From a virus, in IMG/VR virus record IMGVR_UViG_3300043446_002735, positions 1 through 26,377 of that record: DNA of 26,377 nt; one strand, written 5' to 3'. Under the pieces are notes generated by a model. That model did no database searches and was not told where the DNA came from. It saw only the letters and a program-made list of their open reading frames with translations. A program made the translations under genes and the position numbers. This document shows positions 1 through 7,530 of the stretch, piece after piece. The first letter of the stretch is position 1. Every line of letters starts with the position of its first letter.

Positions 1-1929
1 AGTGAAAACAACCGAGACGTAGACACCATCAAGTATTTCTCAGACTATGTGGCCGGTAAGATTCCCCGGGCGGCACTACGCAGTTTCGTTAAACAAGCAC
101 AGTTGGAACGCAGACTCAAGCGCGATCCAACAGAGGGAGAACGATACTGGTGGCGCATAGACAAAGAAGGTCGTGGCCGAGATGGTGCCAGTATCGAACT
201 TGTGGCTGCCAGCAAAAAGGAAGCACTGGAAAAAGCCAGAGAGGAATGGAGAATTCCCGCTGGCAGCACAGCAATGAGCCGAGCAGAAGCATATCCCCTG
301 CGTCCATACCAAGAAACTACAGCACAGTTTGCTACAAACACTGGCCTGACCTTGAACGGTCGCCCCAGCAATCCCGACGGCCGTTATGTGATTGTGCCTG
401 AACAGGATAGACAAACAGTATACTATAGATTCCAGGCTGCTGGACCTGATGATGCTAACCTAGTGTTGAGACAGTGGCGACAAGCATATCCTGGTAGAGT
501 ATGGCTGACCTTGCGAGATGACAATGGTGTGCTGGGTCAACCCCAAGGCACAGCCACGCCACGATTTGGCCTTTGGGACTTCAGTGAGGGCGGATTCATC
601 AACAGTCAGGGTAGGGTAGGTCAAGGTGGTCAACTGATTGGTGGCGATAGTTTCGACACCGCACGTGAAGCGGCTCGACGCAATGGGCTTGTCAGCCGCA
701 TTGACATGGGCGAAGTTGAAATTCGCAGAATCCCACAACAACCGGGACAACAAGGTCAAGGTAACTGGGGTATCTGGATGCGTGATGCCAATCGTTTTTC
801 ACGTGCGCCCGATCAACCCGACAACAATGTATTGCGTAGATTCCCCAGTCGCGAAGCCGCTGAGCAGTTTATTCGACAAGGTCGAGAAAATAATCCAAAC
901 ATGCGAACCGACATTGAAGTTCGCGAGATTGAACCAGAATTACCAGACCTGTTCCCAGAACTGCCACGCAGATCAGCAAATCAACTTTCACAAACCGACA
1001 TAGAGAATCGTCTGGGTTGGGGCGGTCAGGCCGCAGATGCCAACTATGAAGTTGTGAATCGTGCTACCATGCAGCCAGTGTTCCGTTTTATTGCGAACAC
1101 ACCTGAAGAGGCCAATACCAAGTATGCTCAAATATTAGGGGCCATGGGCATGCCACCTGAAACTGAAGATTACGGCTATAGAGACATTGTGGTGCCCGGC
1201 AGCACCATAGACCTACAGCGTCGTCTCGCGGCACAATCTGATCCATATCGATCTGTACCTATACCAGGTGTGACTGACGTTGAACTTGACATTCCCATGG
1301 CCGACAGAACCGATGGCAGCAACAATAACTATGAACTTTATAATAGGCTAACGGACCAAGTCATTGACACATTTCCGGCTCGCAACGACAGTGAAGCACA
1401 GGTTCGCCTAAACGATTTCCGAGACTTCAGTGCGTTGGCAAGACAAAATCCTCAATGGGATGTGGGTGTTCGCCGTGGTCCTGGTGTGGATAATACTGTG
1501 GCACAGACCCGTGACCAACAGCAGGGCGGCATTGTTGACGTCGCCGGCGAAACTCCTTCGGCCACTGGAGAGTTCACAGGCAATTGGCTTATATTAGATC
1601 CCGATGGCAATGAAATACATCGCTTCTCGGGTGTAGGCAATGTTCAAAGTGATGCTAACCGTGTGGCCATGCAATGGTTACGACGAAACCCAAGACACAT
1701 GCAAGACGGAGTTGAAATCGCTCCCGAAATGAGCAACTTTCCTAGCCGAGGACGAGAACTTGTTGGTTGGAGCGTGAGATTGCCCGATGGTCAAGAAGTC
1801 GCACAATTCCTTGGCAGCGAATACAGCCGAGATGATGCTAACAGTCTTGCCGCGGAGTATCTGCGTCAACAAGGTATGGGCGTGAGTGGTGAAGGCTTTA
1901 CAGTCGAACCTGTGTGGAGAGAGGTATGA
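1..1929 (+). CDS. Tandem-repeat protein, probable virion-associated (5' end outside window)
   Basis: The frame is open from base 1, so the gene begins upstream; the GTG at 49 is just an internal Val codon. The visible 642 residues contain about eight degenerate repeats of 45-60 residues, roughly at 47-86, 128-171, 188-244, 254-311, 347-400, 443-492, 527-576 and 588-642. Each has a strand with an aromatic residue and a polar turn (as in WLILDPDGNEIHRF), then a helix with a 'dAn..a..wl' pattern, ending in a second strand such as VEIAPE or FTVEPVW. I read this as a beta-beta-alpha-beta repeat. Composition is rich in R, Q, N and D, with no signal peptide or membrane segment. The next gene starts inside its stop codon (ATGA). 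Function is unknown; position beside LxE-tagged proteins suggests a structural or packaged protein. The coding call is sure, the role is not. Confidence 0.85.
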   Translation, partial: SENNRDVDTIKYFSDYVAGKIPRAALRSFVKQAQLERRLKRDPTEGERYWWRIDKEGRGRDGASIELVAASKKEALEKAREEWRIPAGSTAMSRAEAYPLRPYQETTAQFATNTGLTLNGRPSNPDGRYVIVPEQDRQTVYYRFQAAGPDDANLVLRQWRQAYPGRVWLTLRDDNGVLGQPQGTATPRFGLWDFSEGGFINSQGRVGQGGQLIGGDSFDTAREAARRNGLVSRIDMGEVEIRRIPQQPGQQGQGNWGIWMRDANRFSRAPDQPDNNVLRRFPSREAAEQFIRQGRENNPNMRTDIEVREIEPELPDLFPELPRRSANQLSQTDIENRLGWGGQAADANYEVVNRATMQPVFRFIANTPEEANTKYAQILGAMGMPPETEDYGYRDIVVPGSTIDLQRRLAAQSDPYRSVPIPGVTDVELDIPMADRTDGSNNNYELYNRLTDQVIDTFPARNDSEAQVRLNDFRDFSALARQNPQWDVGVRRGPGVDNTVAQTRDQQQGGIVDVAGETPSATGEFTGNWLILDPDGNEIHRFSGVGNVQSDANRVAMQWLRRNPRHMQDGVEIAPEMSNFPSRGRELVGWSVRLPDGQEVAQFLGSEYSRDDANSLAAEYLRQQGMGVSGEGFTVEPVWREV

Positions 1930-3191
1930 GAGCCCGAGAATTTGTTAAAGAATCAATAGATGCTGACCAAGTGCTCGACTATGTAAAACGTACACACGCA
2001 CCTGAAAAGTTTGACATCGAGTACAGCATAACTGATCATCCTAAATGGGAATTAGAATCCATTCCTCTGTCAAAATTAAAACTGGACCCCGATGGTGAAG
2101 CACAAGATCCCTATGGTCGTGTGAACTGGGTTGACTATGACAAAGTACGTGATTTAGTTCCCAAGATTGGATCAGTATTAAAGAGCAGACCCATTGTGGT
2201 TGATTCTCAAGGTTGGATAATTGATGGCAATCATCGTGCTATGGCTGCTGTGGAAGCAGAATTGACCAGTGTACCTGCTCTTGTACCTGTTGATTTAAAC
2301 GAAGGTTTAAAAAGCAAACTGGCAGGAGCCGCTCTTGCAGGTGGTATGGCTCTGGGCGCGGGCGGCGCCAATGCCATGGACTGGAAAGACGCCGCAATGA
2401 CCGGTGCTATGTTTGTGCCTGGTATAGGACCAGCAGTCAAAGCCTACAATGTTGGCAAGAGTTTGTATCAAGCAGGGGCAGCCGCTAAACAATACAGAGA
2501 TGCTGACAAAGATTTGAAAACACTGGCAGCGCAACAAAAATCTAGGCCAAACCAATCATCAACAGTGGATTACGATCCTAACTATAAGGCCGAGATTGAG
2601 CCAGTGGATGAAGATGTACCACAGCCAGGTGATTTCAAGTTGATGGGACAAAACTTGTTCTTGAAGAATCTAGCAAGAAATTTAAAACAACGATACCCCG
2701 ATGCCACTGTCAAACTATCAAGTGACCGTGTGACAGCATACCACAACAAGGGAGACGATGAAGCCCTGACTGTGATGGGCACCGAAGTCATGGACAGCGG
2801 ATATATTGGTGTTGGACTAGACGATGCGTTTACAGAATCGTTTCAAGGAGTGCTGGTTCCCACTATTAAACAAACAACAGAACAACTGTTGGCTGCCAAT
2901 CCAGGAACAAAGCCTGCATTGTTTTTGAGTACCGACAATTGGAACCCAGATGCTTGGAATCACATTGCCACAAAATTAGGGTATAGACTTGTGGCGGATG
3001 ATGAGCCATTGGATGAAAACTTTGCAGACGGCAAGGTAAAAGGTAAGAGTCGTCCGGGCCGCGTAAAACGTGCAGGTGCCAGTTGTGCAGGATCAGTCAC
3101 AGACTTGCGAGCCAAAGCAAAAAAGTATGGTGGCGAACGTGGCCGCATGTATCACTGGTGTGCCAACATGAAGGGTGGTAGAAAGAAATGA
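1926..3191 (+). CDS. ParB/sulfiredoxin-like + GNAT-like multidomain phage protein
   Basis: The start is the ATG at 1926, overlapping the previous stop and preceded by a purine-rich GGAGAGAGG; a GTG at 1914 is less likely. The 421 residues fall into parts. Residues 1-10 (MRAREFVKES) look like a T4 capsid-targeting peptide. Residues 30-125 resemble a ParB/sulfiredoxin-type fold with IIDGNHRAMA at 98-107. Residues 128-190 are Ala/Gly-rich and hydrophobic. Residues 235-358 resemble a GNAT fold, ending in AWNHIATKLGYRLV. Residues 365-421 form a basic tail with GASCAGS and YHWCANMK, a C-terminal module I recognise from other T4-type aquatic phages. LxE tripeptides (LNE at 124-126, LDE at 362-364) sit at domain joints. 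Enzymatic activity cannot be inferred; packaging into the head is a hypothesis. Confidence 0.8.
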   Translation: MRAREFVKESIDADQVLDYVKRTHAPEKFDIEYSITDHPKWELESIPLSKLKLDPDGEAQDPYGRVNWVDYDKVRDLVPKIGSVLKSRPIVVDSQGWIIDGNHRAMAAVEAELTSVPALVPVDLNEGLKSKLAGAALAGGMALGAGGANAMDWKDAAMTGAMFVPGIGPAVKAYNVGKSLYQAGAAAKQYRDADKDLKTLAAQQKSRPNQSSTVDYDPNYKAEIEPVDEDVPQPGDFKLMGQNLFLKNLARNLKQRYPDATVKLSSDRVTAYHNKGDDEALTVMGTEVMDSGYIGVGLDDAFTESFQGVLVPTIKQTTEQLLAANPGTKPALFLSTDNWNPDAWNHIATKLGYRLVADDEPLDENFADGKVKGKSRPGRVKRAGASCAGSVTDLRAKAKKYGGERGRMYHWCANMKGGRKK

Positions 3192-3652
3192 AAGTTAATG
3201 ATATCATATTAGAAGTGTTTGACCAACCCTATGCTTTCAGATGGGACAACACTCAAGACGATCCTGATCAGGATCCCCACTACGATGCCTATGTAAAACT
3301 ACCCGACGGCGGCCACCTGGAAATCAATTTCTACACTGATCCTGGTGTTGATGGCGATGAGGATTGGGTTGTGGAATTTTGGCGAGACCGCAGTCTTGGC
3401 ATTACCGGAGCCGGTGATCAACAGCGTGTGTTTGCCACAGTGCTCACAGCCATTGGCCAATTCATAGAAATGGAAGAACCCGAAACCCTGCGTTTCACAG
3501 CCGACAAAGATGTTGAGCCCGGGCAAAAACCCATGAGCCGAACCAACTTATACGACCGACTGGTACAACGCTATGCTCAGGCCTGGGGGTATAGATTGGA
3601 TCGCAGTGACATGGCCGATACCACAGTTTACGAACTATTCAGAATAAGATGA
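3188..3652 (+). CDS. Conserved phage protein, unknown function, LxE-type N terminus
   Basis: 154 residues, starting at an ATG that overlaps the previous stop (ATGA) with GGTAGAAAG upstream. The N terminus MKVNDIILEV carries I-L-E at residues 7-9, matching the (L/I)xE cleavage consensus of T4 prohead protease. The body is acidic and aromatic, with alternating beta-like segments (LEINFY, WVVEFW), then a Gly-rich turn GITGAGDQ, a helix (VFATVLTAIGQF) and a C-terminal part with SRTNLYDRLVQRYA followed by WGYRL. I know this architecture only as an uncharacterised family in T4-type aquatic phages. No catalytic motif, signal peptide or membrane helix is visible. Confidence 0.8.
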   Translation: MKVNDIILEVFDQPYAFRWDNTQDDPDQDPHYDAYVKLPDGGHLEINFYTDPGVDGDEDWVVEFWRDRSLGITGAGDQQRVFATVLTAIGQFIEMEEPETLRFTADKDVEPGQKPMSRTNLYDRLVQRYAQAWGYRLDRSDMADTTVYELFRIR

Positions 3653-3873
3653 TACCATACCAAAACAACCTCAATGGCTCGCAATACAACCTGCAAGAAT
3701 CGGTAGTGCCTGGCTTTCATGTTTACCAGGCTCGAGTCAAGGTCAAAAACGAACTCTATACCAACTCAATGGATGTGGCCATATTTGCCAAAAACCCCTC
3801 AATGGCCCGCCAGTTACTAATGGCACAATACGGTAAGGAATCAGTAATTACCAACGTGGTTCAGATTGCCTGA
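3649..3873 (+). CDS. Small conserved phage protein, unknown function
   Basis: 74 residues, ATG overlapping the stop of the upstream gene (ATGA), so probably translationally coupled. After a polar N terminus with L-Q-E-S at residues 15-18, the protein has a strand (FHVYQARVKVK), a second strand (SMDVAIFAKNPS) and a helix (MARQLLMAQYGKE), ending in a strand VITNVVQIA. The pattern resembles a small beta-beta-alpha-beta unit and is similar in size and order to the repeats of the protein encoded at 1-1929. Function unknown. The tight spacing and coding-like composition make it a real gene rather than a chance frame. Confidence 0.7.
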   Translation: MIPYQNNLNGSQYNLQESVVPGFHVYQARVKVKNELYTNSMDVAIFAKNPSMARQLLMAQYGKESVITNVVQIA

Positions 3874-3884
3874 TACATAAGTGC

Positions 3885-4676
3885 ATGATTGATTTATGCA
3901 CTGTAGTGTTTCAGGATGAACTAGACATTTTAAAACTACAAGCCCAGAGTGTTGAACTGTACGGTCATGACATTGGTGTGATCCGTGTGATCACCAACGA
4001 CGATTCCACTGTGGACCCTGCTTGGTGGGGAACACTTGCCGATCAAGTACAAGTGTTACACAGAAGTCAATTTGGCGACCACTGGAGCCACAACGGTTGG
4101 GTCAGTCAACAGGCACTGAAAATTCTAGGATCTGCTGACAGTCGTAATCCCTGGACCATGATACTGGACGCCAAAACCATACTGGTCAAACCCATAGACA
4201 TATTTGACTCACAAGATCGACCACAGGTGGGACAGCTTGACATATTCCCTGTGTTTGCCGAGAGCCAATCTATTGTGAATCAGTTGTTTGGCATTGACCT
4301 GCAACGCCAATTGGGTCCTGGCGGGGTTCCATTTTTTGTACATAACCAACAGGCACGTGACATGATCGACCATTTGCAATCCACCACGCAAATGGTATTT
4401 GCTGAGTGGTTCCAGTTGCAAGGCATGCTCACAGAATTCATGCTGTACTCGGGTTATTTGCAAAGCAAGGGTCTGGTAGATAAATTATACAACACCAAAA
4501 AAACAGCCATGACTGTGTGCAATGTGTGTCACAGCGAAGTTGCTGACTGGAATCGAAAATTTGCCATGATGACCAAGGCCACTACAGTGAGTGTTCATAG
4601 AAACGCCTGGCACCAACTGTCTGCACAGCAACAAAAACAATACATTGATTTTTTACAATCGCGAGGTATCAAATGA
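3885..4676 (+). CDS. Glycosyltransferase-like protein (DUF6492-type)
   Basis: 263 residues. The start ATG at 3885 has no good Shine-Dalgarno sequence. The N terminus (IDLCTVVFQDELDIL) and PWTMILDAKTILVKP at 89-103 follow the pattern of DUF6492-like GT-A proteins, where the LDAKT segment stands in the place of the metal-binding DxD strand. Here the motif is D-A-K rather than D-x-D, so metal binding and activity are uncertain. No signal peptide. It overlaps the following PIG-L-like gene by 4 bases, and both are followed by an SGNH-like gene, forming a three-gene carbohydrate cassette between structural genes. Likely role: sugar transfer or recognition in the infected cell; acceptor unknown. Confidence 0.65.
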   Translation: MIDLCTVVFQDELDILKLQAQSVELYGHDIGVIRVITNDDSTVDPAWWGTLADQVQVLHRSQFGDHWSHNGWVSQQALKILGSADSRNPWTMILDAKTILVKPIDIFDSQDRPQVGQLDIFPVFAESQSIVNQLFGIDLQRQLGPGGVPFFVHNQQARDMIDHLQSTTQMVFAEWFQLQGMLTEFMLYSGYLQSKGLVDKLYNTKKTAMTVCNVCHSEVADWNRKFAMMTKATTVSVHRNAWHQLSAQQQKQYIDFLQSRGIK

Positions 4677-5188
4677 AAGCACTGTGTCTTGTGGCACACC
4701 CAGATGACTGTGTGATTTTTGGTTACAGTTACATGCATAATCATCCCGAAATGACCTGGACCATTTGTTACCTAACATACTCGGAGTGGAATCCACGTGG
4801 TCGAGAACTCAAAGAGTTTTGGTACAAAAGAGGAATTGCCTGTATTTTCTTGGGCTACACAGACGACCATCGCGACATTGAAAACAAAAAAATCAGTTTC
4901 AATCAAGAACAAGCACGTAGAGAAATTGGCAACATAATCAAGCCCTATGACTTGGTACTCACACACGATGAACACGGAGACTATGGACACATTCATCATG
5001 AGTTTGTTCATCACTGTGCCCGGCAGCATCCCAACTTGGTGACATTTGCTCCACCAGGTCAGGGTCGTGAATACACCCTACCCCCAGGCACGTATAGCCT
5101 AGAAGAATTGCCACTGCATGGCAATATTGTCCGGGACTTTCACCCCACTCAACATCGCAACAGTTACAAGGAATTGCCATGCACTTAA
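4673..5188 (+). CDS. PIG-L/LmbE family deacetylase
   Basis: 171 residues, starting in an ATGA overlap. The N-terminal AHPDD at 8-12 is the signature zinc site of PIG-L/LmbE N-acetyl-sugar deacetylases (His9, Asp12; Asp11 as the usual catalytic base). The second cluster THDEHGDYGHIHH at 97-109 supplies the third zinc-binding histidine and the family's C-terminal motif. The length is short compared with typical members of 220-270 residues, and the C-terminal part after residue 125 is brief. Family members remove N-acetyl groups from GlcNAc-containing glycans or glycolipids. The substrate here is unknown. Neighbouring glycosyltransferase-like and SGNH genes fit a joint role in building or trimming a glycan. 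Confidence 0.8.
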   Translation: MKALCLVAHPDDCVIFGYSYMHNHPEMTWTICYLTYSEWNPRGRELKEFWYKRGIACIFLGYTDDHRDIENKKISFNQEQARREIGNIIKPYDLVLTHDEHGDYGHIHHEFVHHCARQHPNLVTFAPPGQGREYTLPPGTYSLEELPLHGNIVRDFHPTQHRNSYKELPCT

Positions 5189-5988
5189 TGATAGCCGGCT
5201 GCTCATTTTCAGCAGTATCACAGTCACACCCGGGCACAGCATGGTCAGAGTTGCTGGCTGCTAGACTGGGATGGCGACTGACTAACCTAGCACGTCAAGG
5301 CTGTAGCAATGGCGGGGTGCGTGTGCAGATTGATGAAATCCTGCGCCAACGCCCTACATTTGCCATTGTCACGCCCACGTTCTGGGACCGAATGGAAATT
5401 CCCGCTGCCGCCGCACCATTTGACTGGAACAAAAGCACCAACGGATGGAATTGCGAAATACAAAAACATCTGCAGGATCGCACACTCAAAAATGGCTACC
5501 GACGTGAAGATGGCATAGACAATGTCAACTATGGCCACAACAATTACAACATGATCTGTGAGACTATCTATACCTTGGCAGAAAACTTTGACCACCCTTA
5601 TCGTTCGGGGCTGATTAGTAAAACCGCTCAAACCGCTGTGCGTCACTATATCGATGGCATTTATGATTCAGAGTGGAAAAAACAGCAGGATGAATGGATC
5701 ATCAAAGAAGGCATCTATGAACTGTATCACAGTGGTATAAATTTTTTGTTTGTGCCTGTGTTGTTATGGCCCTTTGATCCTGAGTTGGGCAATGGTCAGT
5801 GGCGCAATGTCATCTCTACCATTCCTGACCGCATGATCATGTTCAATGGAGAAGAATCTATCATGCCCATTTGTGGCAACAACAGTTTTGAGGGTGAAGA
5901 TCCAGGTTACCATTCTGGGCCGTTGGGTCAGCAAATTATTGCTGACAACTACTATCGCAGAATCACGCAGGATTTTGGATTAGCCTAA
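5179..5988 (+). CDS. SGNH/GDSL-like hydrolase
   Basis: 269 residues. ATG at 5179 is preceded by AAGGAA at a good distance and overlaps the upstream gene by 10 bases; a second in-frame ATG at 5188 is possible. The N-terminal MIAGCSFS at 4-11 resembles block I of SGNH hydrolases with the nucleophilic Ser, LARQGCSNGG at 37-46 resembles blocks II/III (Gly and Asn of the oxyanion hole), and GYHSGPLGQQIIAD near 244-257 resembles block V with the catalytic His and a preceding acidic residue. SGNH enzymes deacylate or acylate sugars and lipids; in phages they occur on virion proteins or as glycan modifiers. It ends 7 bases from the convergent radical SAM gene, leaving no room for a terminator. Confidence 0.65.
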   Translation: MHLMIAGCSFSAVSQSHPGTAWSELLAARLGWRLTNLARQGCSNGGVRVQIDEILRQRPTFAIVTPTFWDRMEIPAAAAPFDWNKSTNGWNCEIQKHLQDRTLKNGYRREDGIDNVNYGHNNYNMICETIYTLAENFDHPYRSGLISKTAQTAVRHYIDGIYDSEWKKQQDEWIIKEGIYELYHSGINFLFVPVLLWPFDPELGNGQWRNVISTIPDRMIMFNGEESIMPICGNNSFEGEDPGYHSGPLGQQIIADNYYRRITQDFGLA

Positions 5989-5995
5989 CAGTCAT

Positions 5996-6979
5996 TTATC
6001 GCCCACAAGAGTTCACACACTGATAAGGTCTACCTTCAGCAATGCTGGCATGGGCCCAGGCCTGTTCCACTGAGTCAAACCACTGTAAGCAATGTTCCAG
6101 CGGATATTGTAGTGCGTTGTTTTCATGTACCATGGCGGCCAATTCTTGATTGCCTGGGTGAGCCATGGTCTTGGGGTAAAATCCCAGATAGCAACAGGGG
6201 TAAACAGTGCCGTCGGCAGCCAAGTATATTTCACGATCGCGTTTGTGTAAGCAGTCAAAAGACAAATTGGTTTGATCTTTATCAAACTTTGCGTTCTTAT
6301 TGTACCAGGTCACGTGCCCTTGCAGTAGATCTTGGACGTTGGGAGTGTGGTCATCTTTGGGTCCAATCCAGTGACTGAAAGTGCCATCACGATCAAACAC
6401 AGGTCCACGGTCTCGGCCATCATAGATGTTTTCAAACTGTAAAAATCCCAGGTCTTTGGCCATTTCTCGGCACTGTGACTCTTGATGACGATTGTGGTCA
6501 AACGGCACAAATCTCCACACAGCCCGGCCACCTGCTTGAATGTAAGCAGTGGCATTGTCTATCACACGGGACCATTCTGTGTCTTGACGATACAGACTGT
6601 GTGTATCTGCTAACCCGTCTATAGCAAAGCCAATGGTAACAAGTGGATGGGCCAATCTGCTCCACCAATTGGCACTGCGAGCACTGCCATTGGTGTTTAT
6701 CTTTACCTGTACATCATGGCCCGTGATGTATTGTACTATTTCCAGTCCCCAGCGACTCAGCGCAAAGTCACCTAGATTACCATTGAAGTTGACCACATCT
6801 AGTTGTGAAAGAAATTCAGGACTGAAAATTTTTTGTATATCTGATAAACTTAGTTCACAGTCGGGATAACCTGAATTGTAATCGCTGCCCCGGTAGTTGC
6901 GCATGCACATGGGACACCTAGCATTGCACCGTGTGGTTATTTCCACATGTACACGGCGAATGTCTGACAGTTTCAACAT
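5996..6979 (-). CDS. Radical SAM protein with SPASM-like C terminus
   Basis: The only clear minus-strand gene. I place the start at the ATG at 6979 (MLKLSDIRRVHVEITTRC); an upstream TTG at 7060 would overlap the divergent gene. The 327 residues have the CxxxCxxC cluster at Cys18, Cys22 and Cys25, which binds the [4Fe-4S] cluster that cleaves S-adenosylmethionine. A TIM-barrel core includes VKINTNGS at 92-99. C-terminal cysteines at 243, 262, 263, 297, 321 and 325 (DGTVYPCC, CVNSC) look like a SPASM/twitch auxiliary-cluster domain. SPASM proteins modify peptides or sugars; the substrate is unknown. It is longer than QueE and has the SPASM tail, so it is not a convincing preQ0-pathway QueE. A late-type promoter abuts the start and no Shine-Dalgarno is visible. 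Confidence 0.8.
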   Translation of the reverse strand: MLKLSDIRRVHVEITTRCNARCPMCMRNYRGSDYNSGYPDCELSLSDIQKIFSPEFLSQLDVVNFNGNLGDFALSRWGLEIVQYITGHDVQVKINTNGSARSANWWSRLAHPLVTIGFAIDGLADTHSLYRQDTEWSRVIDNATAYIQAGGRAVWRFVPFDHNRHQESQCREMAKDLGFLQFENIYDGRDRGPVFDRDGTFSHWIGPKDDHTPNVQDLLQGHVTWYNKNAKFDKDQTNLSFDCLHKRDREIYLAADGTVYPCCYLGFYPKTMAHPGNQELAAMVHENNALQYPLEHCLQWFDSVEQAWAHASIAEGRPYQCVNSCGR

Positions 6980-6984
6980 GTAAA

Positions 6985-6992
6985 TATTTATA
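6985..6992 (-). promoter_or_regulatory. T4-type late promoter for the radical SAM gene
   Basis: On the minus strand this reads TATAAATA, an exact match to the T4 late-promoter octamer. Only five bases separate it from the ATG at 6979, so a transcript starting at the usual distance would be nearly or wholly leaderless. Confidence 0.6.
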
Positions 6993-7004
6993 GGAGCATA
7001 TTTT

Positions 7005-7012
7005 GATAAATA
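7005..7012 (+). promoter_or_regulatory. Late-promoter-like site (GATAAATA)
   Basis: GATAAATA fits the relaxed NATAAATA late consensus of marine T4-type phages. It sits four bases before the ATG at 7017 and faces away from the minus-strand late promoter at 6985-6992. The closeness to the start codon makes its use uncertain. Confidence 0.4.
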
Positions 7013-7016
7013 TCTA

Positions 7017-7322
7017 ATGCCAACAGAATTTGTATTAGCACTTGCTGACGTCAACTGCAACTGGTCGGGTGAACCGCCACGCTACAGATGCTATGTCAAC
7101 GACGAGTTGTTTACAGAACGCACATGGATTTGGGTTGATCGCTACTTAGAAGAGCAGATACCGATACAGGCATCACCGGGTCAGTACCTCATACGTTATG
7201 AACTGGTAGACGTTGAAAATGCCCAACTAACTGTTGATAATTTTAGAATACAACACGGACCTGCTAGTATAGAGCAAACAGGCTGTGTAACAATACAGGA
7301 GTCCCAGTATGAAAATGCATGA
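7017..7322 (+). CDS. Small beta-rich conserved phage protein, unknown function
   Basis: 101 residues, divergent from the radical SAM gene with 37 bases between start codons. No in-frame alternative start lies nearby. AGGAG at 6992-6996 is 20 bases from the ATG, too far for a normal ribosome site. The sequence PRYRCYVNDELFTERTWIW, then LEEQIPI, GQYLIRYELVDVE and LTVDNFRI reads as alternating beta strands, consistent with a small beta-sandwich such as a carbohydrate-binding or Ig-like domain. I recognise the pattern only as an uncharacterised phage family. No catalytic motif. It overlaps the next gene by 14 bases. Confidence 0.7.
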   Translation: MPTEFVLALADVNCNWSGEPPRYRCYVNDELFTERTWIWVDRYLEEQIPIQASPGQYLIRYELVDVENAQLTVDNFRIQHGPASIEQTGCVTIQESQYENA

Positions 7323-7530
7323 AATCATGGAAACCGCCTCTGCAGGCGCCAGTTGCGCAGGTGGAGTAGCACCGGTGGCCACACCCCTGGGCATGCTGTC
7401 AAGATCAGGCGGAACCATGCTGTCAGGTAAATATGTAACGAGTTCGGACCCCACGCCGAACACGCCTAAAGAATACAAAAGGAACCGAAATCGTGCTCGC
7501 GGACAGTTTAAAAATTCTATTAGCAACTGA
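7309..7530 (+). CDS. Small Gly/Ser/Thr-rich phage protein with IxE N terminus
   Basis: 73 residues. AGGAG at 7297-7301 lies seven bases before the ATG, a strong ribosome site. The first residues MKMHEIMETASAG carry I-M-E at 6-8 followed by small residues, resembling a capsid-targeting peptide. The segment GASCAGGVAPVA at 13-24 shares the GASCAG string with the C-terminal module of the protein at 1926-3191. The tail is basic (YKRNRNRARGQFKNS), which would suit DNA or scaffold contact. Its 3' end overlaps the Dps-like gene by 38 bases in another frame. Function unknown; packaging into the head is an inference. Confidence 0.7.
   Translation: MKMHEIMETASAGASCAGGVAPVATPLGMLSRSGGTMLSGKYVTSSDPTPNTPKEYKRNRNRARGQFKNSISN

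Noticed and set aside
460-759. Minus-strand 99-codon frame inside the first gene
   Set aside because: Composition is that of an antisense shadow, there is no ribosome site, and the opposite strand holds a clear repeat protein.
5736-5743. TATAAATT as a late promoter
   Set aside because: One mismatch at a conserved octamer position, and it lies in the middle of the SGNH-like gene with no gene start nearby.
5996-6979. Radical SAM gene as QueE of the preQ0 pathway
   Set aside because: At 327 residues with six C-terminal SPASM-like cysteines it is longer than and unlike QueE, and it lies far from folE and queD in the opposite direction.
6980-7060. N-terminal extension of the radical SAM protein from TTG 7060
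   Set aside because: It would overlap the divergent 7017 gene and both promoter motifs, and the added residues show no family pattern.
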